NCBI RefSeq assembly: GCF_022682495.2 | Contig: NC_071389.1 | Span: forward strand, 57,806,239-57,870,238 | Length of the DNA: 64,000 nucleotides | Direction: 5' to 3' | From: Desmodus rotundus | Lineage: Eukaryota; Chordata; Mammalia; Chiroptera; Phyllostomidae | In this document: one piece after another, positions 1-12,439 of the stretch | How positions within the stretch are numbered: position 1 is the stretch's first letter | How the letters are laid out: each line of letters opens with the position of its first letter | Notes under the pieces: model-generated | Database searches by the model: none | Told to the model about the DNA's origin: nothing | Seen by the model: the letters and a program-made list of their open reading frames with translations, nothing else | Program-made: the position numbers and the translations under genes

Positions 1-971
1 TAATCAGAGGACAGGTGCTAATTAATTAAGGTGTCCATGATACAGTCCTAAGAGCAGAACAAGAACTGAGCATGTTCTTAGTTATACCTTCACCTCACCA
101 TCTTTAATGGGGCGGCCATGGGTACAACATTTATCCTCTGCCAGTTTTTCTGACTCATGTGTGAAATGAGGCTATTATTTCCCATGTGCACCTGACAGAT
201 GAAGTGAATGGTTGTTTTGATGCGGCTTTGTGAACTCTCAGTGTTTCTTAACCCCAGAGGAATACAGCAGTATACACAAAGGTATTCGTTAGTATGACCC
301 AAATTTTTCAAGTAATTAATTTTAAAAGTAATAATAGCAGGAAGTGCTAGAAAACATTCCAAGGTTCGCTTCAGTCACAGGACCCTGAAGCAGCCATAGC
401 TGAGGGTCCGCATATGTCCTATAGTGTGTTTAAAATAAAATGGATCCCAGATTGTCTCGAAAAAAAGCAATAGGCATGTTCACGTATTATCAATTTAATA
501 ACTGACATTATTTTTTAAGATGTGTCCTTGTTAATGTTCAAATAAAAATTTAACATATCCCAATCTGAATAGAATTTAAAAACTCACATCAAACTATCTT
601 TACCAGAGGTCAAAACAGCAAAAATACCCATCTGTTGGTTATCACCCATGATTAGGTTCTTCCACATAATTTCTTACACAGGGTTCCATAAACTCAGGAA
701 TGTCAACAGGAAGTGAGTCCAGTGTACAAACTATATACTATTCTGGGACAGACTTCGTTATTTTATTAACAACTCCTCCTATATGTATACTTTTTTCTAA
801 TGTGATTTAATTGAAGTAAGAAGAGGTGACTATCAAAAGAGGCAATATAAAAAACCTTCCATTTTGGAGAATTGCATTTTCATAAGTTGTAGTCATTAAA
901 TAGGATTTCCAAAGACTCAATTGTTTAAGTGATTCCCATGGATATGTTTTTCATTACCTACCCATTTAGAT
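1..971. other. AT-rich sequence, nothing recognised
   Basis: I see no gene, RNA or repeat family I can name here. Short open frames on both strands have no recognisable domain and no codon-like composition. Confidence 0.5.
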
Positions 972-1352
972 TGTATATTAGTGTACTCAGGCTGCCATAA
1001 CAAAATACCATATACCGGGTGACTTAAACAACAGGAAGTTATCTTCCCATAGTTCTAAAGGCTGGAAACCTCTAAGATCAAAGTGCTGTGGTCAGCTTCA
1101 GCTGAGAGCTCTCTTCCTAGCTGGTAGATGGCATATTCTCCCCATGGGGTCACAGGGCTTTCTTTGTGTGCCTTCAGGGAAAGCCCTCTAGTGTCTCTTC
1201 TAGTGGCATGAAGGATGTTAACCCTATTGGATTAGTCCCCCACTCTAAAGTGACATTATTTAACCTTAATTACTTCCTTAGCTTCTCCATTTCCAAGTAT
1301 AACCACACTAGGGGTAGGATTTCAACATATGAATTTGGGGAGGGGGGGTGTA
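972..1352 (-). mobile_element. ERVL-MaLR LTR (MLT1/MST-like)
   Basis: Read on the minus strand this follows the MaLR LTR consensus end to end. On the plus strand it opens with the inverted LTR end (caggctgccataacaaaata, then a stretch about an ACTGGGTG-type motif and TTAAACAACAG). It closes with the inverted LTR start (TTCAACATATGAATTTGGGG). About 380 bp fits a solo LTR. It is non-coding, and the frame at 1166-1438 is a chance frame across it. The exact subfamily is not assigned. Confidence 0.85.
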
Positions 1353-1429
1353 AGCATGCACTCCATAAAAAGATGGAAATTCAACACCAAGCTCTACTTT
1401 TTATTTTCTCCTTTACATGCTTTCATTGG

Positions 1430-2060
1430 ATCCTTTAATCATGCAGTTTATCAATCCAAATCTACTATATTCTAGGCATTTTGCTAGATTCTAAGGGAGA
1501 AAACAAGGAGCAAATCATAGGTCTTTAAGGAATCTATGTTCGGTCATGATGACATATATAAACAGAAGTAAAAGCTATGAAAATTCTCTTCCTTGTGAAA
1601 AAAATCAGCACATAGATGAACTCTGTAATGAGGTGGAATTAAATTATCCACAGTGGGGTTTGTAAAATTAATTCATACTTTTGCTTCAAGCCAAGATAGA
1701 GTAATAGGTACTGCCTGGTCTGAAATAAACACAAATCAAGGAAAAATATGTTTTACCAGACAAGGCAAGAGAGTAATCTCAGAGAAATAGGGAAAAAATA
1801 AGGTGAGCCTATGATGTCCTAGCTTACTGCTTTGAGAGAATTTCCAGGCCATGGAAGCAGGAAGGGGAATTTGAGCAAAGTCTCTCAGGCTTTCTGAGTT
1901 CTGTAGATGGATTTAAGAGTCTGGAATGGCCAACGAAGCTAGAGACCTCAGGACAGAGCACCAAGGGTCAAGAGTTTCAGAGAGAGAGAATAGCAGAAAA
2001 TTGCAGAGGGGTTCCTTGTGAATACAGCAGAGTACTGATCATCTCATGTGTGTGAAGAAA
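1430..2060 (-). mobile_element. probable LINE-2 fragment, decayed
   Basis: The block opens with a motif like the inverted L2 3' end (tctactatattctaggcatt) and continues through phrases resembling antisense L2, including TTTGAGCAAAG near 1873 and an AGAGACCTCAGGACAGAGC-like stretch. The match is patchy and no reading frame survives. The limits are approximate. Confidence 0.45.
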
Positions 2061-2329
2061 TGATACAAGGATGGAGAAAAACAATCTGAAAGAATTAAGT
2101 GGAACAGTGTCCAATACTCAAAACAGGCATTGGGAATCATGCCTGCCCCACCCAGGCACGGTGGAAAACTTCATAATTCACAGCATATTGTACAGAATGT
2201 TCAGAAATGCAGGCACAGAACACTCAGTAGTATTAGCTCTAGGTATTGGGTGGGACACAGTTTTGGTTCACCTAACAGGTCTTTATACCAAGATCCCCAC
2301 AAAACAAACAATTTCCAATTAATTTATCT

Positions 2330-5300
2330 GAATCCTAGAGCAAACCTCAAGGATAATTATAAGAATTCAAAAATATCTAGCAGTCAAAAAAGTAAAATGT
2401 GTAATGCCTAAAATCCAATGAAACATAACCAGTCATATAAAGCAAGAAAATATGATACTCCCATGATGAGGAGAAAAAAAACAACCAATTAATCCTGATC
2501 CAGAACAGACACAGTAGATAGAATTAATGGACAAGGAAATGATCAGTATTATAACTATTACATAGGGTGAAATTGATTGAATATATTGAAAATAAAAATA
2601 TAAAAAGAAAAAAATCATTTAAAGCCCTGAATTTATCATTTACTGGAAATACTGAAAATGTCTAACAGAAAAAATACACTGGGTGGTATTAATTTTAGAT
2701 TAAACATTGCATTAAATGATTATAAATATGAAGATATTGAAATAGATGCTTTCCAAAATAAAAACCATAGGAAAAAATAACAAAAATAATAAAAAGTGGA
2801 TTAGTGAGCTGTGAAACAATTTCAGATAGCTTCATATTTTTGTAATTAAAAATTCTGAAATGAGGATTTGAAGAAAAAATAATCAAATATATTCCAAAAT
2901 TTTCTTACATATTATAAACCCATGGATTCAATAAGCCCAAGGAACCTCAAGTACACACTCCCACAAAGAGAAAACATTCAGGTATATCATAACCCAACTG
3001 GTCAAAACAAGTGCTAGAGAAAACCTTACAAATAGGAGAGGTGTAGGAGACATATTACCCATGATAAGGATGAGAGCAGATTCCGTTTCCTGTTGAAACC
3101 ATGCAAGTGAGGAAATAGTGCAGATATATCTTTAAATATGGAAAGAAATTGTTTCAGCTTACAATATTACGCAAAGCAAAGCTATGTTTCAGAAAATAAA
3201 GACAAAATAAAAACTTTTCAACTTACAAAAGCTAAAAGACGTAATCACTATAAGACAGTTAATACTACAAGAAAAGTGGGAAAATGTATTTCACTTGATG
3301 TCAGGTGAAATGTGTACCTCTAGAAATGAATGGTAGTCATGGGTCAAAGAAGAAACGACAGAGGGAAATGAAATTTCAGGTAACTACTGCATACGAAAAT
3401 CTGAAGGGTGCTGATAAATCAGTCCCTGGGAGAGAGTGGATATACAGCATTCATCCCCTAATTAGTAAAGAATAAATGTCTCCATCACCTCAGTTTCTGC
3501 CACACACACACAGAATCTAGAAAAGAGCAAATTAAAGTTGAAGTAAACATCAGAAAGTTTAAAAAAGTAAAATCAGACAGAAAAAGTTTAAAAAATAAAA
3601 CAGAAAACAAGAGAGAAAAATCAATGAAACCAAGCAGGTTCTTTAAAAAGATTTTAAAAAAAAGAAGAAGAAATCTTTAGCCAAATTGAACAAGGGATAC
3701 AAAAGACACAAATTACCAAGGCTGGATTGAGAGAGATGATACCACTGAAGATTATATATATATTAAAATGCCACTGAAATATTATATTTAAAAAAACTTT
3801 CTACTAGTAAATTTGACACTTTAGATGAAATAACCAAATTCCCTGAAAGACACACATTTACAAAGCTTTCTCTAGAAAAACAGGTAGTATAAATAGTTAT
3901 AGATATATTATGGGAACTGAATGTGTAGTTAAAATCTGTCTGCAAAGAAAAGTCCATGACCCATTGGTTATATTGGTAAATTCTACAAAATATTTAATAA
4001 ACAGATTTTCTAAAAATACTTCCAGAATACTATACAAATGGGATAGTTCTCTGTTTACTCTGGGTCAGATAACACCAAAACTTAATAAACACATTAAAAT
4101 AAAATATGTTGGATTTCATAAACAAAGATGGAAAAAATCTAAACAAAATAATACAGCAAAGCAAGTACAATATGTAAAAGGGATAATCCATCATAATAGC
4201 TAGGTGGGATTTATCCCAGGAACACAAGATGTGTTTGACATTCAAAAATCAGTATTACGGAACATACGAGCCAACTAAAAGTATAAACCATATTATATCA
4301 ATAAATGTGGGAAAAGCATCTGATAAAACATAAGATATATTTCTGATAAAAACTCATAGCAACCTAGAATTATAGGGTAACTTTTTAAACATGATAAGAG
4401 GCTTCTACAGAAAACCTGCAGTTAACATCATACTTAATGGTGAATGATGAAATGCTTTCCACCCTGGAAAAAAAGTAAAATTTCTTTATCAAAAGATGAC
4501 ATGATCATCTATATAGAAAATTTAAAAGCATCTGTAAAAAAGTTAACAAATTAATGAGCTTATGAGTATAATATCAATTGTACAGAGTATAATATCAATT
4601 GTATTTCTATATTTTAATAATAATCAAAAATAATTTTTAAAAATACCATTTTCATCAGCATCAAAATATCTGACTACATATGTACAAGACCTAAATTCTG
4701 AAACTTTTGAAACAATGCTAAAAGGAAAAGAAAAAGAAGGCCTTAGTAAATGGAGTGATATATTCATGAGTCAGACAACTCAATATTCTTAACATGACAA
4801 TTCTCTCAAAATTAATTAAATGTGATACCAATGAAAAGCACAGCAGTTTGGGGGGATTTTGATTGTCTTTGTCAAAGTTGACAAGTTGATGCCAACATTC
4901 ATATGAAAATTCAAATGTGTTAGCAAAATCCAAACAACTTTGAAAAGAGACAACACAAGGAAAAAGACAACAAGACTGATTTCAAGGCTGATTATAAAGT
5001 AAAAATAACAGTGCTGAATGAGCTTGAGTTAGACAAACAGACCAAAGAACATAACAGAGTATCTACAAAGAGACCCACACATCTATGAAAAACTGATTTT
5101 TGATAAAGGTGCAAAGACAATCCAAAGGATAGGTTTTCAAAATATACTGCTATAAGAATTTTGGATGTTCATATGTAAAAACCAAAATTAAAACACAAAT
5201 GAACTTTGATCTCTAGCATGTAGAAGTTAACCCCAAAAGGATCATAGACCTAAATGAAAACCTAAAACCATACATTTTCTAGAAGAAACCATGGGAGAAA

Positions 5301-6240
5301 CAAACAAACAAAAATTTTAGATACTATATCAAAAGTTCATCCAGAAAAGAAAAAAGATGATTAATTAGAGTTTATCAAAATGGAAGACATCACTATACTG
5401 AGAATCACTATTAATGAGGATGAAAAGGCAAGCCAGAGACTGGGAGAAAATATTTTCGAATTATGTATCTGATAAAGGACTCATCTCCAGAGTATATAAA
5501 GAATTCTCAATGCTCAAAAAGAAAACAACTTGATATAAATGAGCAAAATATTTGAAAATACCCTTCACCAAAGCTAAACAGGTGGCAAGTTTAACTAAAA
5601 TCAGAGACTGGCCATTCCAAACACTGGCGAGGATGTGGAGTAACTGCGTCTGTCAGGAACCTGGTACAAACGTAAAACAGTTTAAGTGCCTTGGAAAACG
5701 GTTCGGCGATTTCTTAAACAGGAAAATTTACACCTTTAGATACTCCAGCCATTTTAGTTCTAGGAATTATCCAAGGGAAGTTAAAATATATCTCCGTACA
5801 AAAGGAGTGTTCATTGCTTCATTTGTCAGAGTCAAATACGTAACACCCCAAATTTCCATCAGCAGAAGGTACAATGGAAAACTACTCAGCTTAGAAAGAA
5901 ACAAACAATGATATGCACTAGGACATGGATGAGTCTCAAATAATTATACTGAGTGAAGAAGCCCCCCAAAGGGCGTATATACTTTATAATTTTATTTATA
6001 TAAAATTTTAGGAACTGCAGACAAATCCATGGTGGCAGGAAGCAGATATTGGGCTGCCTGGGAATGGGATGGGGAGGGGACGTGTGGAATCTAAGGGTTA
6101 CACAGGAGAATTTCAGTCTTGATTGCTTCAACATTTTACAAGTACGTTATGTATTTATGTTAAAACTTGTCAAATTGCGTAATTATGTACATATAGCTTA
6201 TTATATGTCAATTATACAGCCATAAAGCTGATAAAATTTT
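2330..6240 (+). mobile_element. ancient L1 (L1M-type), decayed and gapped
   Basis: The order of pieces is that of an old L1 on the plus strand. A 5'UTR/ORF1-proximal segment with an AATTAATGGACAAGGAAATG-like motif lies near 2524-2545. ORF1 3' sequence is around 2930-3260. ORF2 endonuclease/RT sequence starts at about 3500, and the RT region with GGGATTTATCCCAGGAACAC lies near 4206-4225. The ORF2 C-terminal part extends to about 5960 and is followed by a 3'UTR ending near 6240. All frames carry many stops and frameshifts (119 codons at most, 5552-5911), so it is a dead copy. Confidence 0.8.
4564..4605. repeat. 21-bp tandem duplication
   Basis: A unit reading GAGTATAATATCAATTGTA plus two bases occurs twice in tandem inside the old L1. 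The copies are nearly identical, so this duplication is younger than the L1 insertion. It is probably replication slippage. Confidence 0.8.
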
Positions 6241-6789
6241 AAATATGATTATAAAACCCTAATTGCTACATACATATATTTGCTTCAGTTTGATAAATAC
6301 CATTTATTCTACTTGTCTTATAATCAGGATATTTAATTGATTATAGGTTTATACCTATTTTTTCTATAGCTATACTCTACTTTTAGAAGAGTCACTTCTG
6401 TTTAGTTTTCAGAAAAGTAAAAAATACACTAATCTTATGTATTTATGTTTTAAGGTATATATTTAACTTAATATTAAATTTTATTTGTGATTTAAAAAAT
6501 ATATTGGTGAGTTTTCTATGTAGTGATTTTACACCATCCTTTGTAGTGAGCTATAACTAGTACTGTCCTTAACCATCACCAGCACATTTCAAAAGTTGGT
6601 TTTGGCCCCATGGTATAACATGTTAAGGATTCTTTAACATTTACCTAATTCAAATGTAATTTCTAAAAAAAAATTCTATGGAGAAGTATTAAATATAATT
6701 ATGTATGTGTGTAAAACATTATAGTGTTAATATGCATTATATTTTATGTATGGTATATATTAATATTAATTCAATGTATGGGCAGGACC
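6241..6789. other. very AT-rich spacer, nothing recognised
   Basis: Low-complexity A/T-rich sequence after the L1 3' end. No gene, RNA or named repeat seen. Confidence 0.5.
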
Positions 6790-7170
6790 TCCTTTCTGGA
6801 AGCTCTGTGGGAGGATCCCACTCCTGCATATTCAAGTTGTTGGCAGAATTCAGCTCGCTGATGCACCGGGACTGAGATTTCCATGTCCTTGCTGGCTGTC
6901 CACTGAGGGCCTTCCCTGGCTTCTAGAGGCCGTCCACAGTCTTTGGCTCATCAAAGGCTCTTCCTTCAGCAGAGCCACTAACAGTAGGTTGAATCTATCT
7001 GATATTTCCAATTGTTTCTCCTTGTTACTTTATCTCTAATCCTTCTGCTTTTTTCCACCATCAAGAGCCATGTGATTACATTGGGTCTGACTGGATAATC
7101 CAGAATAATGTCCCTATTTTAAGTTTAATTGATTAGCAACTTAATTCTATCTGCAAACTTAATTGTCCAC
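6790..7170. mobile_element. ancient mammalian interspersed repeat, family unassigned
   Basis: The stretch holds phrases shared by a common old mammalian repeat: CTTCTAGAGGCCGTCCACAG (6921-6940), then a TGATTACATTGGGTCTGAC-like motif near 7073-7092, then GATAATCCAGAATAATGTCC (7095-7114). I know this arrangement from old LTR-type repeats but cannot name the family safely. Confidence 0.6.
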
Positions 7171-7466
7171 ATATATGTGTATTTGTATTTGTGTGTATGA
7201 ACTGTATCACTTAGTAAGGATTAAAAGAGAGTAAAAATATTGAGTCTGTAGTAGTTACTCTATAAAATGAGAATTTCACTCTCCTTTATACTGAAAAATG
7301 TGATAAAATGGTTTGTTTTATTTTGTTTTGGTTTAAGTTATTGAAAAGTAGCTGAAGTCATGGAATAAACCAGTGTTTGGATATCCAATGAGATTGTAAA
7401 TTTGAAAGAATTACTGAAGGAGTGAATATTCTTTAAAAAATCTCTAAACAGCTATAAGAGTTGCCC
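7171..7466. other. AT-rich spacer
   Basis: Nothing recognised. It forms the left flank of the twin-primed L1. Confidence 0.5.
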
Positions 7467-8373
7467 CTTTGGAAATTTAATTTTTTTTTATTTTTATGTT
7501 TTTAAATTTTTATTGCATTTTTTCATTACCATTTAGTCCTCTTATCCATTCCTCCCCACTGCAGTCATCCACTGTTGTCCCTGTCCATGAGTTCTTTTTC
7601 TTTTTAGCTTGATCCCTCCATTCCCCAACCTGCCCCCCACCCCAAGCTATCAGCCTGCTCTCTGTCTATGACCTTGTCTCTATTTTGCGTGTTACTTCAG
7701 TTTGTTCATTAGATTCCACATATAGGTGAAATATGGTATTTGTCTTTCTCTGACTGGCTTATTTCACTTAACATAATATTCTCCCAGTCCTTCCATACTA
7801 TTGCAAAGAGTAAAATTTTCTTCTTTTTTATGGCTGAGTAATATTTCATTGTGTAAATATCCCATAGTTGTTTTATCCACTCATCTACTGATTGACACTT
7901 AGGCTGCTTCCACGTCTTACAAAAAAAAAACAATTAAAAATGGGCAAAGGACCTGAATAGACACCTCTCCAAAGAGGACATACAGAGGGCCAATAGACAT
8001 ATGAATAGATGCTCAACTACACTAATCATCAGAGAAATGCAAATTAAAACCACAATGAAATACCATCTTACACCTGTTAGAATGGCTATCATCAATAAAT
8101 CAACAAACAACAAACATTGGCAAGGATGTGGAGAAAAGGGAACTCTTTTACACTGCTGGTGGGAATGCAGGTTGATGCAGCCACTGTGAAAAGCAGTATG
8201 GAGATATCTCAAAATATTAAAAATGGATCTGCCTTCTGACCCAGTGACCCCACTTCTGGGAATATATTGGAAGATAACCAAAACACTAATTTGAAAGAAC
8301 AAAAGCACCTCTATAGTTGCTGTGGTGTTATTTACAATCACTAAGATATGGAAGCCTCTTTGGAAATTTTAAT
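7467..8373 (-). mobile_element. L1 3' end with inverted 5' part (twin-primed insertion)
   Basis: Bases about 7483-7920 are L1 ORF2 C-terminus plus 3'UTR on the minus strand; translated, they give QPKCQSVDEWIKQLWDIYT. Bases about 7925-8355 are the ORF2 segment immediately upstream but lie on the plus strand, reading [16 protein letters not shown] near 8141-8188. The two blocks meet at about 7921-7930. The near-identical flanks CTTTGGAAATTTAATT (7467-7482) and CTTTGGAAATTTTAATT (about 8358-8374) form a target-site duplication. The insertion is 5'-truncated, inverted and inactive. Confidence 0.9.
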
Positions 8374-9279
8374 TTTAAACTTTCTGTTTAGTGTGTTGTA
8401 CATACATTTCAGAACCATTTACAACTTTAAATACCATGATTGTAAGATTAATCTGCTATCAGGTAAGTGTTTTTCATAATATTACAGACACTCTTTTTTC
8501 TCTAGTAACATAGTTTCTATTCACAAGGAACACAAAGACAACTAAATATTAAATTTTGTATATGGAACGTTTGTCTCTTTGTTATAAATATTATTCTTAA
8601 AGGTAATAAAATGAATTTTTCACATTCCTACATTTAAATGCTTTCATATTTTCATTTTATCGAGAGTCTTTAAGCTGCTTTCCTCAAGAACAGTAAAGAA
8701 TTTGGACAGAGTCGCCAAGTTTGAGAAACACCGTATCTGATAAAAATGTTCAGCAGAGATATATTTAGTTTTCACATACTATCGGCAGACACCTTGCATT
8801 TTAAAAATCAGGTTTCAAGCTTGAAACTTTTTGGTGTCTCTGGAAGAACATCAATCAGAGTCCACCTATTCCCTTCTATTTTTGTTCACATCAGTGTGCA
8901 TGATGTCTGTCTTTCTCTTTTCTTCATCCAGTTTTTTGGTGCTTCTTTGGTTTTCTGAGTTTGAGTGTTATTTCTTGAATGAAGTCTGAAACACGATCAC
9001 ATTTTATGTAATCTGGACCATAACACAGAGAAATCTTTTATATTTGCAGTTCTCTGCAAAATGAAAAATGGTGCTATAACTGTCATAATTTAATTCAGAA
9101 TGATACGCAATGTGTTTTTAAATAAACATTTTGGAAATAACGCAAATGAAGACATAATATAGTGTCACGGTATGATGGATGTCTTCTAATGAAATTAAAT
9201 TTGATTTAAAAATTTGACAAAGTGAATACTTGCTCATAATTTAGGAAGAAGTATTAAACATTAAGTACGATGATCTCAG
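8374..9279. other. unique AT-rich sequence
   Basis: No gene or repeat recognised. The 70-codon frame at 8746-8958 has no domain I can see and no splice or promoter context. Confidence 0.5.
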
Positions 9280-9730
9280 GCACTTTTTTGTGGAGAGATG
9301 TTATTTCAGATCTGCACTCCCCACTTATTAAGATGAATGGTCTGTCATGTTTTATCTTTCTGACACTGTACGCTGTTCTTGATGGGAGACAAGCCAAGCC
9401 CAGCTGAATTTTCTTTGTATTTTTTGCAGCTAGCTTTTAGGATTAAAAAACAAAATTAAATTTAAAAGAATATCCTTGACATGATTTCAGATTATTATGA
9501 AGATTTTCTAGTGATAAGCTTTTATACAATTTATTGTTCTTTTAAACATTGTTACTTATAAGTTGAGATTTAATTAAGCAGCTAGAAGGAATTAGCTGTG
9601 ACATGATCAATTTAGCATTTTAATTAAAAGAAGTAGAGCATTTTAGATTGACATCTATAAAATTACAAATTGGATGGCATAGAATTATAAAAGCCTATAA
9701 AAAAAGTATTTTTAGATGTCTTACCCATGG
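9280..9730. other. candidate conserved non-coding block
   Basis: The sequence is free of recognisable repeats. It carries several homeodomain-like TAATTA cores, such as GATTTAATTAAGCAGCTAG near 9568-9586 and TTTTAATTAAAAGAAG near 9618-9633, next to a less AT-rich stretch at 9280-9440. This composition is typical of developmental enhancers in gene deserts, but conservation cannot be judged from one genome. The call is inference. Confidence 0.3.
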
Positions 9731-10146
9731 CTGTTAAGAGTAAAATATTTCACTTTATTTTCCCAAACTTCCACCATCAGATACTATTAATTACTTTCAG
9801 TCACAGAGTCCTTAATTTTTTTTTTTTTTTTTACTTTGAGTTGCTTTTATTTCTCTCTAAATTGTCCAGAATATAAACAACTTCAGGACGATTGAATAAT
9901 GAAGTGGACCTTGCTACAATTAGTTACTTTGTGTGTCAAGGCACATCAATTTCTCATTTTATTTTATAGTCTAGTTCATTCAGAGTCGCATGTTTTTCAT
10001 GTTTCAACAACCCTAAAGTCAGAATCCATCTTACCAGCACCGTGCAGCGGGTGCCTGGCACGATGCAGCCGTCACTGCTGGTGCACTTGTCTCAAAACTT
10101 ATGGAATGTGTATCGACAGGGAGAAAATCCTAGCAATAATACAGAG
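9731..10146. other. unique sequence with a poly-T run
   Basis: A homopolymer of about 16-17 T lies near 9815-9832. No SINE body adjoins it. Nothing else recognised. Confidence 0.5.
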
Positions 10147-10359
10147 CAGGGGTGTCAAACTCATTTTCACCGGGGCCACATCAGCCTTTCGGATGCCTTT
10201 AAAGGGTCAAATGTAATTTTAGGACTGTGTAAATGTAACTACTCCTTAACAGTTAAGCGAGAGCTTGGTGCTGCCACCGGGTAGAAACAAGGTGCCAGGC
10301 CGGGTAAAACAAGGGGGAGGGCTGGATTTGGCCCACAGGCCTTGTGTTTGCCTCCTGTG
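10147..10359 (+). mobile_element. short non-autonomous hAT element (MITE)
   Basis: The left end reads CAGGGGTGTCAAACTCATTT. The right end, reverse-complemented, begins CACAGGAGGCAAACACAAGG, giving imperfect hAT-type terminal inverted repeats. The 213-bp body has no transposase. The flanking 8-mers ATACAGAG (10139-10146) and ATATGAAG (10360-10367) match at 5 of 8 positions, so they could be a decayed 8-bp target duplication. The orientation is arbitrary. Two overlapping frames cross the element and are not genes. Confidence 0.75.
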
Positions 10360-12361
10360 ATATGAAGCAATTGTTTAAAAACACACCAAAATAATATCAT
10401 GTGGAAAAATGAAAATCAGTGACTTTGAGCCAAAAAGTGATTTAATTATGTCAGATTCTGAAAATGAAGAAATTTTGGGAATATCTTCACCAATTTATTT
10501 TGCTTATTTTCCTTTATTGGCATACACAATTTTGACACATGATAAAAAATCTGTCTACAGTCTAAAGAGTTCTTTGAAAAATATTAAAATAAAATTGACA
10601 AACTCCAGGAAAGCACTACGTCAAGTCTAATTTGTAGTACTCTTTCAACAGTACATAAAATTTTTACACAAAAATTAAAATATTTTGGTCAAAGCATTTA
10701 AGGGATTGTCCACGCCATTCCTGATTTACAAAAATTTTGAAAAGTGCCATTTAGCTTTTCAAAACTTAAATATTATTCTTCATAGTGTTAGCAAATGTAT
10801 TGCTTCCTTTATTTCTCCCTTATTCATTTTGTTTTCTATAGCAAAGTAAATAAAGACAGTTTGGTAATTATTTACAAGGCAATTTACAAGCACATTTGAA
10901 ATTGAAATTTCAAAACATTCTTCAAAAAGCTCTATGTACACCCTTTCTGTGGGAATGAACTAGAGTAGAGAGAGGAAAATATTAATGAAATAAATGTAGG
11001 ACACATTGAAACTTCACTTGTTAGCTCATTTATTCTGTCTCATCATGAGTCATGCTATAGCCCAACAATTTAAAAATTCTGTTTCGGTAGATAAAAAGTT
11101 AGAAAGGAACTACTTTCTTTGCATAGAAATAAAACACATTTTACCTGGCATCATGATTTAAAAGAATTCAGTGGAAATGTGTAGAAATTACAAAGAAAAA
11201 GAAAATGCACATCTTTTGCTCACCCACATATCAATTACATATATCAAACTGCTTTGTCTAACATAAAAATTAAAGTGTTTGCTTTTATTGCCTTTCAAAA
11301 ATAATCTGCTTTGCTAGTTCTTAATTTTGCAGTATAAAGTAGCAACAGAAATTTTAGGAAGAAAAAACAATATGGAGGATTAAATAATAAACAACTTCCA
11401 GACCCAAAAGGAAGTAAATAAACTGGTATCTCAAACTTCCGTATATTGCACATCTTTTTTCTTAATTATAAGTCACCAAGAGCTATAAGGCTAGAGTATG
11501 CCAACGTACGGTGCTGACTGCAGCGCACTCACTTTTCTCGTGTGAGAGTGGACTCGATCTATGGGAGTTTTGTCGGTGTTGATTTTTAAAGAAATCACCG
11601 TTACATGACTGTTCAAGCAACTGCAGGTTCCATTTTGCTTACCTAACTTTAGGTGGTTGCAAAAAATAAAGACAATGAATAACCCATTATCCTTTGCAAT
11701 AAGTGGAAAATTAGTAAGTTTTCCAGGAAAGATTTCTCACCATATTTCTCACAACAGTATGTTTACTTTGAAGAAAAGTGTTAGAAAAATTCTTGAAAAG
11801 CTGCCAATCCAAGAACAAAGTCAATTCAGCACGTGAGCTGAAAGAGATGTCAGGCCTGATTACGGGATCCAGCGAGGAAGTGCCTGAAACTAATGACCGA
11901 TAATTTCATAGCTGATTACAGATGTGACTTTTACAGCACCTTGCCCAGTTGCCCATTGGTACCACTGTGTGCTGCCGGTGGACACCTGGAGAAAGCAGGG
12001 AAAGGGCAAAATCTCTGGCTTTTGTTAACAATAGTTCTACTAGTTTTCATTTTTTGCTGAATTTAACCCAAGATTTATAGACTCAAAAATACTTAGTAAA
12101 TGTCTCCCATTTGCTAGGTTTTAAGACATGCATTTGTTTTAGAATGCATATGTTCTATTCCAGACTTTTTTCTACATTTGATGATTTTTTTCTTAAATTG
12201 AGATTATCACAGTCAAACTATTGTTGAGGAAAAACATAAAGCTTCCCTACAAACATCTTCCCCTTAATTCTTCAGAAAACAAAATTATATACTACAATCT
12301 ACTTGTTACAGAGTTACAGGTCATGATAACACATTGCATCTGCTTTCCAAAAAATAAGCAG
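10360..12361. other. unique AT-rich sequence, nothing recognised
   Basis: No repeat family or coding domain recognised across about 2 kb. A locally CpG-containing patch lies at about 11490-11600 and is otherwise unexplained. Confidence 0.45.
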
Positions 12362-12439
12362 CGGATTACTAGTGTTACACCCATGGCTTCGCATGGGAGC
12401 ACCATTCAGAGTTTAACAGAAACAGGGACAGCTCAGGCA
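12362..12439 (+). other. weak candidate internal exon, 26 codons
   Basis: An open stretch is bounded by an AG at 12360-12361 and a strong GTAAGT donor at 12440-12445. It is exactly 78 nt, so it would be phase-neutral. The translation starts RITSVTPMASHGST and has no stop. The composition, with several CpGs, differs from the flanks. Against it, the upstream pyrimidine tract is short and interrupted by an A-run, and I do not recognise the peptide. A conserved non-coding element is an equal alternative. Confidence 0.15.

Noticed and set aside
5552..5911. 119-codon plus-strand frame
   Set aside because: It lies in the decayed ORF2 C-terminal part of an ancient L1 and is out of frame over much of its length.
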